From Gracilibacteraceae bacterium (GTDB taxonomy: Bacteria > Bacillota > Desulfitobacteriia > Desulfitobacteriales > Syntrophobotulaceae): a DNA stretch of 22,538 nucleotides. Below are positions 14,229-21,436 of this stretch, piece after piece. The stretch covers positions 1-22,538 of the forward strand of contig JAIRRL010000019.1 of assembly GCA_031255985.1 (NCBI GenBank), written 5' to 3'. Numbering within the stretch: position 1 is the stretch's first letter; each line of letters opens with the position of its first letter. The translations under genes and the position numbers were made by a program. The notes under the pieces are model-generated. The model had not been told where the DNA came from. It saw nothing but the letters and a program-made list of their open reading frames with translations, and did no database searches.

Positions 14229-15893
14229 TTAACCTGAGGGCAACAGCTGTTCCGCCATGCGGCGGGCCGCTTCGTCCCCTCCCATCATCCGCGCCAGTTC
14301 CCTGGCGCGCTCGGCGTTGGTCAATTCACGCGCGCCGGTGATCGTCCGGTCCTGGCGCACGTTTTTGACGATAGCGAAATGCGTGGCCGCCGCCGCCGCG
14401 ATCCGCGCGTTATGAGTGATGCAAAGCACCTGCTTCGCCGCGGCGATGCGCGCCAGTTTTTCCGCCAGGCTGTGAATGGTAACGCCGCCCACGCCGCTGT
14501 CCACCTCGTCAAAAACAAAGGTGTCCACCGTTTCGATGCGCGAGAGCAAGCTTTTAAAAGCCAGCATAATTCTTGCCATTTCGCCGCCGGAGGCTATTTT
14601 AGCCAGAGGACGCGGCGGTTCGCCCACATTGGCGGAAAAATAAAATTCTATCTGCTCGCCCCCATGCGGGGCCGGATCGACGACCGGGGTAAAGATAACT
14701 TCCACCCTGGCCCCGTGCATACCCAAATCGGAAAATTCCACGGCCAGCCCTTTTTCCAGGCGCTCGGCCACGATGCCGCGTTTAAGGCTCAATTCCTCGG
14801 CCAAACGGCTGTAGGCGGCGCGGGCGTCGTTTTTTGCCAGGCGCAGCGACTCCATTTCGCCCTGCCGCAGACTCAGTTCGTCGAGTTTCGCTTTCATTTC
14901 CCGTTTTTTCCTGATGACTTCCGTCGCCGTGGCGCCGTATTTCCGCAATTTTTGCAAAGCCATGAGGCGGGTTTCTATCTCGTCCAGGCGGCCCGGTTCA
15001 AAACTGAGATCGCTCCGGTAGGCGCGGATTTGAGCCGCCAAGTCATCGAGGGCGATATACAGCCCGTTCAGGACGACGCCCATTTCCGCCGTCGCCTGAT
15101 CTATGCCGTTCAATTCCGCCATGGCCTTATCCGCGCCGCCCAGAAGATCCAGAGCCGCCAGTTCCCGGCCCTCCGGCGCGTCATAGATGGCGGCGTATAT
15201 CTCTCCCACCAGGAAATGCACGCGTTCCTCGTTCACCAGCAGTTTCTTTTCCTGCTCCAATATTTCTTCCTCGCCGACCACCGGCGCTACTTGTTCTATT
15301 TCATCTATCTGATAGCGCAGAAAATCCTGCTGCCGCGCGATATCATCCTCTAATTGCAGTAAATTCCGCTCCTTGCCCGCCAGATCGCGGTAACGCAGCG
15401 CGCATTCGCGCACAGCCGCCGCCAGGCGCAGATGATCCGCGCCGCCGAAATTATCCAGCAGTTCGCGGTGATACTCCGGCCGCAGCAAGGACTGATGCTC
15501 CGCCTGGCCGTGGATATCCGCCAGATTGGCGCAAAAGGTTTTGTAGAGGGAAAGGGGAACTGTGCGCCCCTGAACGCGGCAGATATTACGGCCGGAAGCG
15601 TTTATCTCCCTGGCCAGGAAAAGAAGCCCGTCCTCAAGCGGATAGCCTTCTTCCGCCAAAAAAGCGGTCGTCTGGGGCGGCAGTCCGGAAAATACGCCTT
15701 CCACGCTTGTTTTTTCGCTGCCGTGCCGGATGACGTCCGCGCTGGCCCGGCCGCCCAGGAGAAGGCTGAGAGCGTCTATCAACATGGATTTGCCGGCGCC
15801 GGTCTCGCCGGTAAAGACGCTGAACCCTTGCCCTAATTCCAAGCGTATGTTTTCCATCAAGCCGAAATCCCTGATATTCAGTTCTGTCAGCAA
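14229..15893 (-). CDS. recN: DNA repair protein RecN
   Basis: SMC-like ATPase that acts early at DNA double-strand breaks, in the cytosol on DNA. Head motifs at the two ends enclose a long coiled coil: Walker A GETGAGKSM (29-37), signature SGGEMARIMLAF (435-446), and Walker B FVFDEVDSG (460-468) followed by the H-loop ITHNARIAA. Length 554 aa is normal. The TTG start has AGGAGG 8 bases upstream. It follows nadK by 40 bases in the same direction, and this nadK-recN linkage is common in Bacillota. argR, often between or beside them, is missing here. Confidence 0.95.
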   Translation of the reverse strand: MLTELNIRDFGLMENIRLELGQGFSVFTGETGAGKSMLIDALSLLLGGRASADVIRHGSEKTSVEGVFSGLPPQTTAFLAEEGYPLEDGLLFLAREINASGRNICRVQGRTVPLSLYKTFCANLADIHGQAEHQSLLRPEYHRELLDNFGGADHLRLAAAVRECALRYRDLAGKERNLLQLEDDIARQQDFLRYQIDEIEQVAPVVGEEEILEQEKKLLVNEERVHFLVGEIYAAIYDAPEGRELAALDLLGGADKAMAELNGIDQATAEMGVVLNGLYIALDDLAAQIRAYRSDLSFEPGRLDEIETRLMALQKLRKYGATATEVIRKKREMKAKLDELSLRQGEMESLRLAKNDARAAYSRLAEELSLKRGIVAERLEKGLAVEFSDLGMHGARVEVIFTPVVDPAPHGGEQIEFYFSANVGEPPRPLAKIASGGEMARIMLAFKSLLSRIETVDTFVFDEVDSGVGGVTIHSLAEKLARIAAAKQVLCITHNARIAAAAATHFAIVKNVRQDRTITGARELTNAERARELARMMGGDEAARRMAEQLLPSG

Positions 15894-15911
15894 GATTTTC
15901 CCCTCCTGTCC

Positions 15912-15945
15912 GTCGCGTTCTATCTGTCGCGTTCTATCTGTCGCG
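15912..15945. repeat. 14-base tandem repeat at the nadK end
   Basis: GTCGCGTTCTATCT is repeated perfectly (15912-15925, 15926-15939), followed by six bases of a third copy (15940-15945). The nadK stop codon (15936-15934) lies within the second copy, so the duplication extended the nadK-recN spacer. It is the same kind of event as at 12607-12628. Confidence 0.85.
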
Positions 15946-16737
15946 CAGTTTTTCCCGCGCCATTCGCTGAAAACCCCTTAATTCCAGCCGCAACAGCTTC
16001 GCTTTCAGCGGGGCTTTGACGACGCTGACCGTTTCTCCCTGCGTCAATTCGGTTTTGTCGCCTCCGTCAAAGGTCACATGGCAGCGGTCGCCTTTTTCCA
16101 GCGTAACCGTAATCTCTTCCCCGGCGGAAACGACCATCGGCCGGGCGGCGAGCGCGTGCGGCGCCAGCGGCGTCAGGACAATGGCTTCCACGTCCGGACT
16201 GACTACCGGGCCGCCGGCGGAAAGGGAATAGGCGGTGGAACCCGTCGGGGTGGCGATGATCAAACCGTCGCCGGGAGGGCTGGCGATAGCTTCTCCCGAC
16301 AGACATACCCTAAATTTTACGGTGGATTCGCGCAAATCCCGGTTAAAAACAACGTCGTTCAGCGCTACGTGCCGGCGGGCGTCGCGCGGGAGACCGAGAC
16401 TGGCCAACAGCATGAGCCGCCGTTCAACCACAAACTCGCGGCGCAGTATTTTTTCCAGAGCCGCGATAACGCCGTCCTGCTCCACTTCGCAGAGGAAGCC
16501 GAGTTTTCCGTAATTGACACCCAGCACCGGTATATCATAAGGCGCGGCTTCGCGCGCCGCTTCCAGAAAAGTGCCGTCTCCGCCAAACGAGAGGAGAAAC
16601 TCGATTTTATCCGGCCGGCTCCGCCATTCAGGCAAAACCTGCCAGCCGCGTTCCGCGAACCAGGCCTTGATGGAATCAAGCCTGGACAGATCACCGACGC
16701 GGCGGGAGTTGATCCAAAACCCGACTTTTTTGTCCAT
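15934..16737 (-). CDS. nadK: NAD kinase
   Basis: Phosphorylates NAD to NADP in the cytosol, the only de novo source of NADP. Family motifs: GGDGT (52-56) with catalytic D54, GVNYGKLGFL (73-82), LNDVVFNR (126-133), and the long glycine-rich GDGLIIATPTGSTAY (156-170) continuing into SAGGP. Length 267 aa is normal. GGAGGCG precedes the ATG by a few bases. It is the first gene of the minus-strand operon ending in spo0A and is divergent from lexA, with its own strong promoter. Confidence 0.95.
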   Translation of the reverse strand: MDKKVGFWINSRRVGDLSRLDSIKAWFAERGWQVLPEWRSRPDKIEFLLSFGGDGTFLEAAREAAPYDIPVLGVNYGKLGFLCEVEQDGVIAALEKILRREFVVERRLMLLASLGLPRDARRHVALNDVVFNRDLRESTVKFRVCLSGEAIASPPGDGLIIATPTGSTAYSLSAGGPVVSPDVEAIVLTPLAPHALAARPMVVSAGEEITVTLEKGDRCHVTFDGGDKTELTQGETVSVVKAPLKAKLLRLELRGFQRMAREKLRDR

Positions 16738-16776
16738 GTTTCGCCTCCGCCCCGGAAGTGTGATCAGCCGTTCTCA

Positions 16777-16805
16777 ATTATATACCATAGTCGGTCTGAT
16801 TTCAA
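16777..16805 (-). promoter_or_regulatory. Promoter of the nadK-recN-thioesterase-spo0A operon
   Basis: Minus-strand TTGAAA (16805-16800), a 17-base spacer and TATAAT (16782-16777) form a near-consensus sigma-A promoter about 40 bases before the nadK ATG. I see no further strong promoter directly in front of spo0A, so vegetative sigma-A transcription may reach it from here. Confidence 0.75.
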
Positions 16806-16871
16806 GTTTTTGCTTTTTCGGGCGGCGCGGCTTGGCGGAAGGGCGGGAGAGCGGGCCAAACAACGCCGGCG

Positions 16872-16900
16872 TTTACTTTTGCGAGAAGTTCTGCTATAAT
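16872..16900 (+). promoter_or_regulatory. lexA promoter
   Basis: TTTACT (16872-16877), 17 bases, and TATAAT (16895-16900) make a plausible sigma-A promoter, giving a leader of about 80 bases before lexA. The sequence AGAAGTTCT (16885-16893) between the elements holds one GTTC half, but no GAAC-N4-GTTC SOS box is visible in the whole lexA-nadK gap. Confidence 0.6.
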
Positions 16901-16987
16901 TCTTATAAAATAAACAGGCAGGCGGAGGACGCGCCATTATTGAATTTTCCCAACCGGCCATCGTGATTCAAATCAAGGAGGGAAACC

Positions 16988-17602
16988 ATGTCCGATTTGA
17001 CTAAACGCCAGGAAATTATCCTTAATATTATCAAAGACGGCGTGACAAAAAAAGGTTATCCGCCCTCGGTGCGGGAAATCTGCGCGGCGGTGGGTCTCAG
17101 TTCCAGCGCTACGGTACACAAGCATTTGCAGACCTTGGAGCAGAAAGGCTATATCCGGCGCGACCCGACCAAACCGCGCGCCATTGAAATACTTGACGCC
17201 GACGAAAGCGTTTATTTTCACCGGGTGCGGCACGTTCCCATTCTGGGCCGGGTGGCCGCCGGCGCCCCGGTATTGGCTGAGGAAAATATCGAGGACACGT
17301 TTCCCGTGCCCCAGGACATGCTGGGCGCGGACGACGCTTTTATCCTGCGCGTGCGCGGCGAGAGCATGATTGAAGCCGGGATTCTGGACGGCGACCTCGT
17401 TCTGGTTCGCCCTCAGAACACGGCTCGTAACGGTGAAATCGTCGTAGCCATGCTGGACGAGGAGGCCGTCACCGTAAAACGATATTTCCGCGAGCGGGAC
17501 ACGATCCGGCTACAACCGGAAAATTCTTCCATGACGCCTATTTACTCTCGCATCGTCATGATTCTTGGCGTCGTCACCGGACTGTTCCGCACGGTCATAT
17601 AA
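16988..17602 (+). CDS. lexA: SOS repressor LexA
   Basis: Repressor of the DNA damage response that cleaves itself when stimulated by RecA filaments. The N-terminal winged helix (about 1-68) contains PSVREICAAVGLSSSATVHK. The cleavage site is A90-G91 in GRVAAGAPV, and the serine-lysine pair is S125 (RGESM) and K163 (TVKRYF). Length 204 aa matches the Firmicutes form. AAGGAGG lies 6 bases before the ATG. It is divergent from nadK and upstream of an rfbD-like gene, with a long hairpin between. Autoregulation is expected, but I could not see a canonical operator. Confidence 0.95.
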   Translation: MSDLTKRQEIILNIIKDGVTKKGYPPSVREICAAVGLSSSATVHKHLQTLEQKGYIRRDPTKPRAIEILDADESVYFHRVRHVPILGRVAAGAPVLAEENIEDTFPVPQDMLGADDAFILRVRGESMIEAGILDGDLVLVRPQNTARNGEIVVAMLDEEAVTVKRYFRERDTIRLQPENSSMTPIYSRIVMILGVVTGLFRTVI

Positions 17603-17651
17603 AGCGGATTGACACGCCCCGAGTTTTGGGTTACGGGCGTCAGTCCGCTTT
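17601..17651. promoter_or_regulatory. Long hairpin between lexA and the rfbD-like gene
   Basis: The arms 17601-17619 and 17635-17651 pair over about 17 bp with one 2-base bulge and a G-T pair; AAAGCGGA opposite TCCGCTTT at the base and ACGCCC opposite GGGCGT near the 15-base loop. The first arm starts in the lexA stop codon, and the second ends right before the AGGAGG (17652-17657) of the next gene. No T-run follows on the plus strand. It could lower translation of the next gene or set off processing; the function is inferred. Confidence 0.6.
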
Positions 17652-17666
17652 AGGAGGTTTAAAACG

Positions 17667-18503
17667 ATGAAGTTTTTGGTTACGGGCGGCAAAGGGCAGC
17701 TTGGCGCCGACCTGGTGCGGGAATTGGAGCGGCGCGGTCTGGCGTGCCGGGGCGTGGATATTGATGATTTTGACATCACGGACGAAACGGCGGCTCGGGC
17801 ATATGTCGCCGATTACGCGCCGGCGGCGGTTTTTCATTGCGCCGCTTATACCGCCGTGGATAAAGCGGAGGACGACGCGAAGCTTTGCCGCGCGGTTAAC
17901 GCTGACGGCGCGCGCTATGTAGCCAGGGCCTGCGCGGCGGCGGGAGCGAAAATAATTTATATTTCCACGGATTATGTTTTTCCCGGTCAAGGCGAAAATT
18001 TTTATGAAACAGACGACCGGACAGGCCCGCTCAATGTTTACGGCCGATCCAAATTAGAGGGGGAAACAGCGGTGCGGGCGGAAACAGAGCAAAGTTTTAT
18101 CACGCGCATTTCCTGGGCTTTCGGCGCGAGCGGGCAAAATTTTGTCAAAACAATGCTGCGGCTTGGCGGCGAGCGGGAAGAAATCAGCGTGGTCACGGAT
18201 CAGGTCGGCTCGCCGACGTATACGGCGGATCTGGCGCCGCTGCTTTGCGATATGGCGACGACGGAAAAATATGGCGTTTATCACGCCAGCAATGAAGGAA
18301 TTTGCTCCTGGTATGAATTTGCCGTCGCCATCATGGAAGAAGCCGGTTTGCCGGCCAGAATAAAGCCGACGCTGACCAGCGAGTATCCGACCAAGGCGGC
18401 GCGACCGCAAAACTCCCGTCTGAGTAAGAAAAGCCTGGCCCAAGCCGGGTTTGCCTGTCTTCCTCACTGGCGGGACGCGCTCCGGCGTTACCTCCGTTCA
18501 TGA
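17667..18503 (+). CDS. rfbD: dTDP-4-dehydrorhamnose reductase-like protein
   Basis: Short-chain dehydrogenase-type reductase that would convert dTDP-4-keto-L-rhamnose to dTDP-L-rhamnose with NAD(P)H. The N-terminal Rossmann motif is GGKGQLG (7-13), which fits the RfbD/RmlD subfamily; next come DFDITD, HCAAYTAVDKAE (57-68), ISTDYVF with T101, and the catalytic YGRSK with Y125 and K129. Length 278 aa is typical. AGGAGG is 9 bases before the ATG. The other three dTDP-rhamnose genes are not in the window, so a related NDP-sugar reductase remains possible. The distance from lexA is 64 bases, filled by the hairpin. Confidence 0.88.
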   Translation: MKFLVTGGKGQLGADLVRELERRGLACRGVDIDDFDITDETAARAYVADYAPAAVFHCAAYTAVDKAEDDAKLCRAVNADGARYVARACAAAGAKIIYISTDYVFPGQGENFYETDDRTGPLNVYGRSKLEGETAVRAETEQSFITRISWAFGASGQNFVKTMLRLGGEREEISVVTDQVGSPTYTADLAPLLCDMATTEKYGVYHASNEGICSWYEFAVAIMEEAGLPARIKPTLTSEYPTKAARPQNSRLSKKSLAQAGFACLPHWRDALRRYLRS

Positions 18504-18509
18504 CTGGGC

Positions 18510-18531
18510 GGAGATTTTGTGGAGATTTTGC
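18510..18531. repeat. 11-base tandem duplication after the rfbD-like gene
   Basis: GGAGATTTTG plus one variable base occurs twice in tandem (18510-18520, 18521-18531), starting 7 bases after the stop codon. A short palindrome AATCAGC-C-GCTGATT (18555-18569) follows, in the gap between this gene and the convergent DUF1858 gene; neither resembles a clear terminator. Confidence 0.7.
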
Positions 18532-18577
18532 GGAAGTTCGCGCCCTGTCGCTGGAATCAGCCGCTGATTGATTTCCC

Positions 18578-18772
18578 TTAACGGGCGATTGCTTCGTTCA
18601 GTTCTTCGATCAGCAAATCCGGGTCTTTGCCGTGTACCATCGCCGCTCCTTCCACGCTTTCCATTGTCGCGGAAGGGCAACCCAGGCAATGCATGCCCAG
18701 GCTGAGGAAAACCGGCGCGGTCTGGGGATACTGCTGCAACACCTGGCCGATAACCATATCTTTGGAAATCAT
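18578..18772 (-). CDS. DUF1858 small redox-type CxxC protein
   Basis: Small cytosolic protein of 64 aa that fits the DUF1858 family, also known as the hybrid-cluster-protein-associated redox disulfide domain. It opens with MISKDMVIGQVLQQYP and has the CxxC pair C29-C32 in GMHCLGCPSAT, then an amphipathic helix LLIEELNEAI. The start at 18772 was chosen because AGGAGG lies 6 bases upstream; a longer upstream frame has no such signal. It lies 41 bases after the GH2-like gene but has its own consensus promoter overlapped by a PerR-box-like sequence, which suggests peroxide-inducible expression. The biochemical role is not established for the family. Confidence 0.85.
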   Translation of the reverse strand: MISKDMVIGQVLQQYPQTAPVFLSLGMHCLGCPSATMESVEGAAMVHGKDPDLLIEELNEAIAR

Positions 18773-18813
18773 GCGTTCCCTCCTGAAAAAAATAATCCTT
18801 TGTAAACGGCAAC

Positions 18814-20979
18814 TCAGGTCATAATGATTATAATGAAAACAAAGACGGCTGTCAATGGGCAAACAAGCAAAAGCAAATTGCTGCCGCCGGCTTTGCGCGC
18901 GTCGCGCAGGCGCAAAGGCCAAAACAATAGTTCCAGCCCGTAGTACAAGGCGAAAGGCAGATACAGCGGCAGGCCGAAAGAGACCGGAATCCAGGCGGCG
19001 CCGGCCAGAGCCGGCAAGGCGTATCGTTTTTCCATCCAGCAAAGAAGGCCCATCGCTTCCGGTTTATGTTTGAAAGAGTGGGCGCCGACTCCGACCTGTA
19101 TCAGGCGGGCGGCGGCGAACACGGCGGCGGCGGCGAACCAAAGCGGAAGGAACGGCTGACGGCGCAAATCGGCCAACCACTGAAAATCATAAGGAACAAA
19201 GGCCAGGCGTTCAAGCGGGAGCTGACAGAGCAGCAGCAGCCAGCCGCCGGCGATGGTGGCCATTCGCGCCCAAAAAGCCAGATAGAGCCAGAAACAGCTT
19301 TCGCGCATCGGGCGGCGGGGCGGTTTGCTCAAATCATTATAGCGCCAATGTTTGGCGCGGATGTTTTGCAAAGTAATCAGCAAAAGCAGGATAAACCAAC
19401 ATATGGCGCCGGCGCGAACGGGCCAGGCGCTCAACGGCGCGGCGTTTTGCGCCTGAGAGACGTTCCCGGCGGTGAGGGAACCCCAGCTGCCCGCCAGCGG
19501 ACGGTGGAGCGCCAGCGTGAAAATCCCGTCCGTCCGCAGCGGCTCGTCCCGGCCGACGGCCAAATACAGCGGTTTAGCCGGCGCGGCCGCCTTTAACTGG
19601 CGCAAATACTGTTCGGTCGTCTCGCCGGGCGGCAGGGCGACGCCGGCGGTCCAGGCCCAATGGGAAGGATGCCGCGCCGTCATGTCCAGCAAAGGCCGGA
19701 ACCGGGCCGCCGGGGACGAGCCGGCGACGGCAAGGCGCGCGGGCAGCGCCGTCCACAGGCCGATTCCCAAGCGGTCGGCCGCGTAAAACCATGTTTCGTC
19801 CGGAACGGTTTCGTAAAAATAAATGACATTATAACCGGCGGCTTTCTGCGCCGCCAACCATTCATCGGGCAGAGCGCCGGAGCGCAAGGCGAATTCGTCC
19901 CGCGCGCTCAGATAAAGGCCGCGTACCGGTACGGGTTCGCCGTTGACCTGCCAGAGACCGTCGCCGGTTCCTATTTTAGCGATGCCTGCCGGCAGACGGA
20001 TATAGTCCTGTTCGCCCCGGCTGTTGGCTACATGCAAACTGAGCTGGTAAAGATAGGGATCATCCGGCCGCCATTTATGCGGGGAAACCAGGGGGAATTC
20101 CAAAGTGATATTTTCGCTGTAACGATCCTCGGCTTCCAGAGTGGCGGTGGCGCGTCCCGCCTCCATTCCGTCGGTCGCCGTGAGAATAGCGGTTATAGTC
20201 CAGGGCCCGCTTTCCATAAATTGGAAATGAACGAGTTCCGCCGACACCACCCAAAGACTGTTTTCTTCCTGCCAATCAAAGGTGATCGTTTCCGAGGCGA
20301 TGATAGTTTCCGGCGCTGAATCCAGGCGCACCCGGCCTGTGATTTGCTTGCGCCAGGGCCAGAATCTGCCCAGAGGCATGTCGCGGTAAAAAGAGGGGGT
20401 AGTCATTTCGATGATCAGAATATTTGGCCGGTCGAAACGCAGCCGCGCCGGTTCTACCGCGAACGCCGCTCCGCCGCCGTAATTTTCCGCCGTCCCCAGC
20501 AAATTCTCGTTTTTGACGCCGTTCAGATAAACGCGCGCGTCGCCGGTAAAACTTTCCAGGACTAATTGAGCCGTGCGCGAAGCCCAGTTTTCCGATACGG
20601 AAAATTGACGGGCCACGACGCGAATATTGGTATCGGACGGCAGCACCACTTCTTTCGGTTTGAAAAACAGGCCGGCCAGCCCGGAAGAACTCCTGTCTGA
20701 ACTCACTTCGGAAGTTTCGCCTGAACTCCCCTCGGAAGTTCCGCCTGAATTTCCGTTTGAAGTCCCGCTGGAACTCGTTTGACTTTCCGCCCGGAAGGCC
20801 TGGAGCGGCGACGGATATTCCCGCCAGATGCCGCTTAATTCCTGACTCAGGCGATAGACAGTCTCAATTTGCCGCACAGAAAAAAGTCCGGCCGGCGGCT
20901 CTTCTGTCCACAGTACGTTCAGCAACCAGAGGGAAAAGACGAGCAAACCGAATAACAGAGCGGTAAAGCGCCTGAACAT
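18814..20979 (-). CDS. Membrane protein with degenerate glycoside hydrolase 2 ectodomain
   Basis: A 721-aa protein anchored by a membrane segment at 7-24, followed by a Ser/Gly/Thr linker (68-100), an extracytoplasmic region (about 105-515) and several C-terminal membrane segments (523-539, 562-586, 611-630, 653-684, 700-719). The ectodomain follows the GH2 order: jelly-roll sugar-binding region (VYLNGV at 150-155), immunoglobulin-like sandwich ending in WRPDDPYLYQLSL (303-315), then a TIM-barrel start (VNGEPVPVRGL, 345-355; WFYAADRLGIGLW, 397-409). Where active GH2 enzymes have the NHPS...GNE acid/base motif, this one has RHPSHWAWTAGVA (436-447), so the catalytic glutamate is missing, and no nucleophile motif follows. 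A polysaccharide-binding or sensing role is possible; the function is unknown. It follows perR by 9 bases with a poor ribosome binding site. Confidence 0.7.
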   Translation of the reverse strand: MFRRFTALLFGLLVFSLWLLNVLWTEEPPAGLFSVRQIETVYRLSQELSGIWREYPSPLQAFRAESQTSSSGTSNGNSGGTSEGSSGETSEVSSDRSSSGLAGLFFKPKEVVLPSDTNIRVVARQFSVSENWASRTAQLVLESFTGDARVYLNGVKNENLLGTAENYGGGAAFAVEPARLRFDRPNILIIEMTTPSFYRDMPLGRFWPWRKQITGRVRLDSAPETIIASETITFDWQEENSLWVVSAELVHFQFMESGPWTITAILTATDGMEAGRATATLEAEDRYSENITLEFPLVSPHKWRPDDPYLYQLSLHVANSRGEQDYIRLPAGIAKIGTGDGLWQVNGEPVPVRGLYLSARDEFALRSGALPDEWLAAQKAAGYNVIYFYETVPDETWFYAADRLGIGLWTALPARLAVAGSSPAARFRPLLDMTARHPSHWAWTAGVALPPGETTEQYLRQLKAAAPAKPLYLAVGRDEPLRTDGIFTLALHRPLAGSWGSLTAGNVSQAQNAAPLSAWPVRAGAICWFILLLLITLQNIRAKHWRYNDLSKPPRRPMRESCFWLYLAFWARMATIAGGWLLLLCQLPLERLAFVPYDFQWLADLRRQPFLPLWFAAAAVFAAARLIQVGVGAHSFKHKPEAMGLLCWMEKRYALPALAGAAWIPVSFGLPLYLPFALYYGLELLFWPLRLRDARKAGGSNLLLLVCPLTAVFVFIIIIMT
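18819..18855 (-). promoter_or_regulatory. Consensus promoter with PerR box for the DUF1858 gene
   Basis: On the minus strand TTGACA (18855-18850), a 17-base spacer and TATAAT (18832-18827) match sigma-A consensus perfectly. The 15 bases 18833-18819 read TTATAATCATTATGA, one mismatch from the PerR box TTATAAT-N-ATTATAA, and cover the -10 element. All of this lies in the last codons of the GH2-like gene (encoding LTAVFVFIIIIM), about 50-80 bases before the DUF1858 ATG. A PerR gene is upstream on the same strand. Repression by PerR under non-stress conditions is inferred. Confidence 0.7.
20697..20768. repeat. 24-base tandem repeat in the GH2-like gene
   Basis: Three imperfect 24-base units (20697-20720, 20721-20744, 20745-20768) begin with CTGA and contain a (G)GAAGTT/TGAAGTC core; a fourth, more diverged unit follows. 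On the coding strand they give an 8-residue pattern like SGETSEVS, forming the flexible linker after the N-terminal membrane anchor. Copy number could vary between strains. Confidence 0.65.
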
Positions 20980-20988
20980 TTCCGGATA

Positions 20989-21435
20989 CTAATGAATCAT
21001 GCGGCATTGCCCGCAAAGCCCGTAAAAAACGAGACGGTGTGTTTCGATGGAAAACCCTGTGCTGGCCGACGCTAAAGTATCCAGTTGCAGCAAATCAGTA
21101 TGAAAATCAACCACTTTGCCGCATTGGCGGCAGACAGCGTGATAATGGTTTTCGGCGTTGCCGTCAAAACGGGCGGACATTTCACCGCAGTCCAGTTCCA
21201 GCAAAAAATTATTTTCCTTCAGCATATTCAGAGTGTTATAGACTGTGCCGAGACTGACGCCGGGAAATTTTTCCTTCACCTGGCGGTAAATTTCCTCCGC
21301 CGTCGGGTGAGTGTCTGTCGCCAGCAAGTATTCCAGGATGGCCTGGCGCTGCGGCGTGAAGCGAATCCCTTTTTCCTTCAGGCTTCTGAGGATTTCGATC
21401 GCGTCTCTAGTTTCCATTGCGTCTTTAGTTTCCAT
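20989..21435 (-). CDS. perR: Peroxide-responsive repressor PerR (Fur family)
   Basis: Metal-dependent repressor of oxidative stress genes; peroxide oxidises histidines that bind the regulatory Fe and releases DNA. The 148-aa form carries the Fur winged helix (FTPQRQAILEYL, HPTAEEIY, SLGTVYNTLNML) and a dimerisation domain. Its regulatory metal set matches PerR: H43, D91, H97, H99 and D110, where the aspartate in VVDF corresponds to B. subtilis D104 (glutamate would suggest Fur or Zur). Zinc cysteines are C102, C105, C141, C144. The start at 21435 is set by AAGGAG 7 bases upstream; a longer frame from 21471 lacks one. The first residues METKDAMETRDA come from an 18-base duplication. A consensus promoter precedes it, and the GH2-like gene follows after 9 bases. 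Confidence 0.88.
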   Translation of the reverse strand: METKDAMETRDAIEILRSLKEKGIRFTPQRQAILEYLLATDTHPTAEEIYRQVKEKFPGVSLGTVYNTLNMLKENNFLLELDCGEMSARFDGNAENHYHAVCRQCGKVVDFHTDLLQLDTLASASTGFSIETHRLVFYGLCGQCRMIH

Positions 21436-21436
21436 T
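21401..21436. repeat. 18-base tandem duplication at the perR start
   Basis: Two 18-base units (21401-21418 and 21419-21436) differ at one position. Each contains an in-frame ATG, so the perR N-terminus reads METKDA-METRDA. Only the outer ATG has a well-placed ribosome binding site; without the duplication the inner ATG would be the ordinary start. Confidence 0.85.

Noticed and set aside
16885..16893. AGAAGTTCT as SOS box
   Set aside because: Only one half resembles the Firmicutes LexA site, and the spacing does not fit.
18578..19042. 154-aa extended form of the DUF1858 protein
   Set aside because: The extension lies inside the GH2-like gene in another frame; AGGAGG and the family start both point to 18772.
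20697..20768. CRISPR-like array from 24-base repeats
   Set aside because: The repeats are directly adjacent with no spacers, imperfect, and encode an in-frame protein linker.
18814..20979. Active beta-galactosidase or beta-glucuronidase
   Set aside because: The acid/base glutamate motif is replaced by TAGVA and the membrane tail is not a feature of the classical enzymes.
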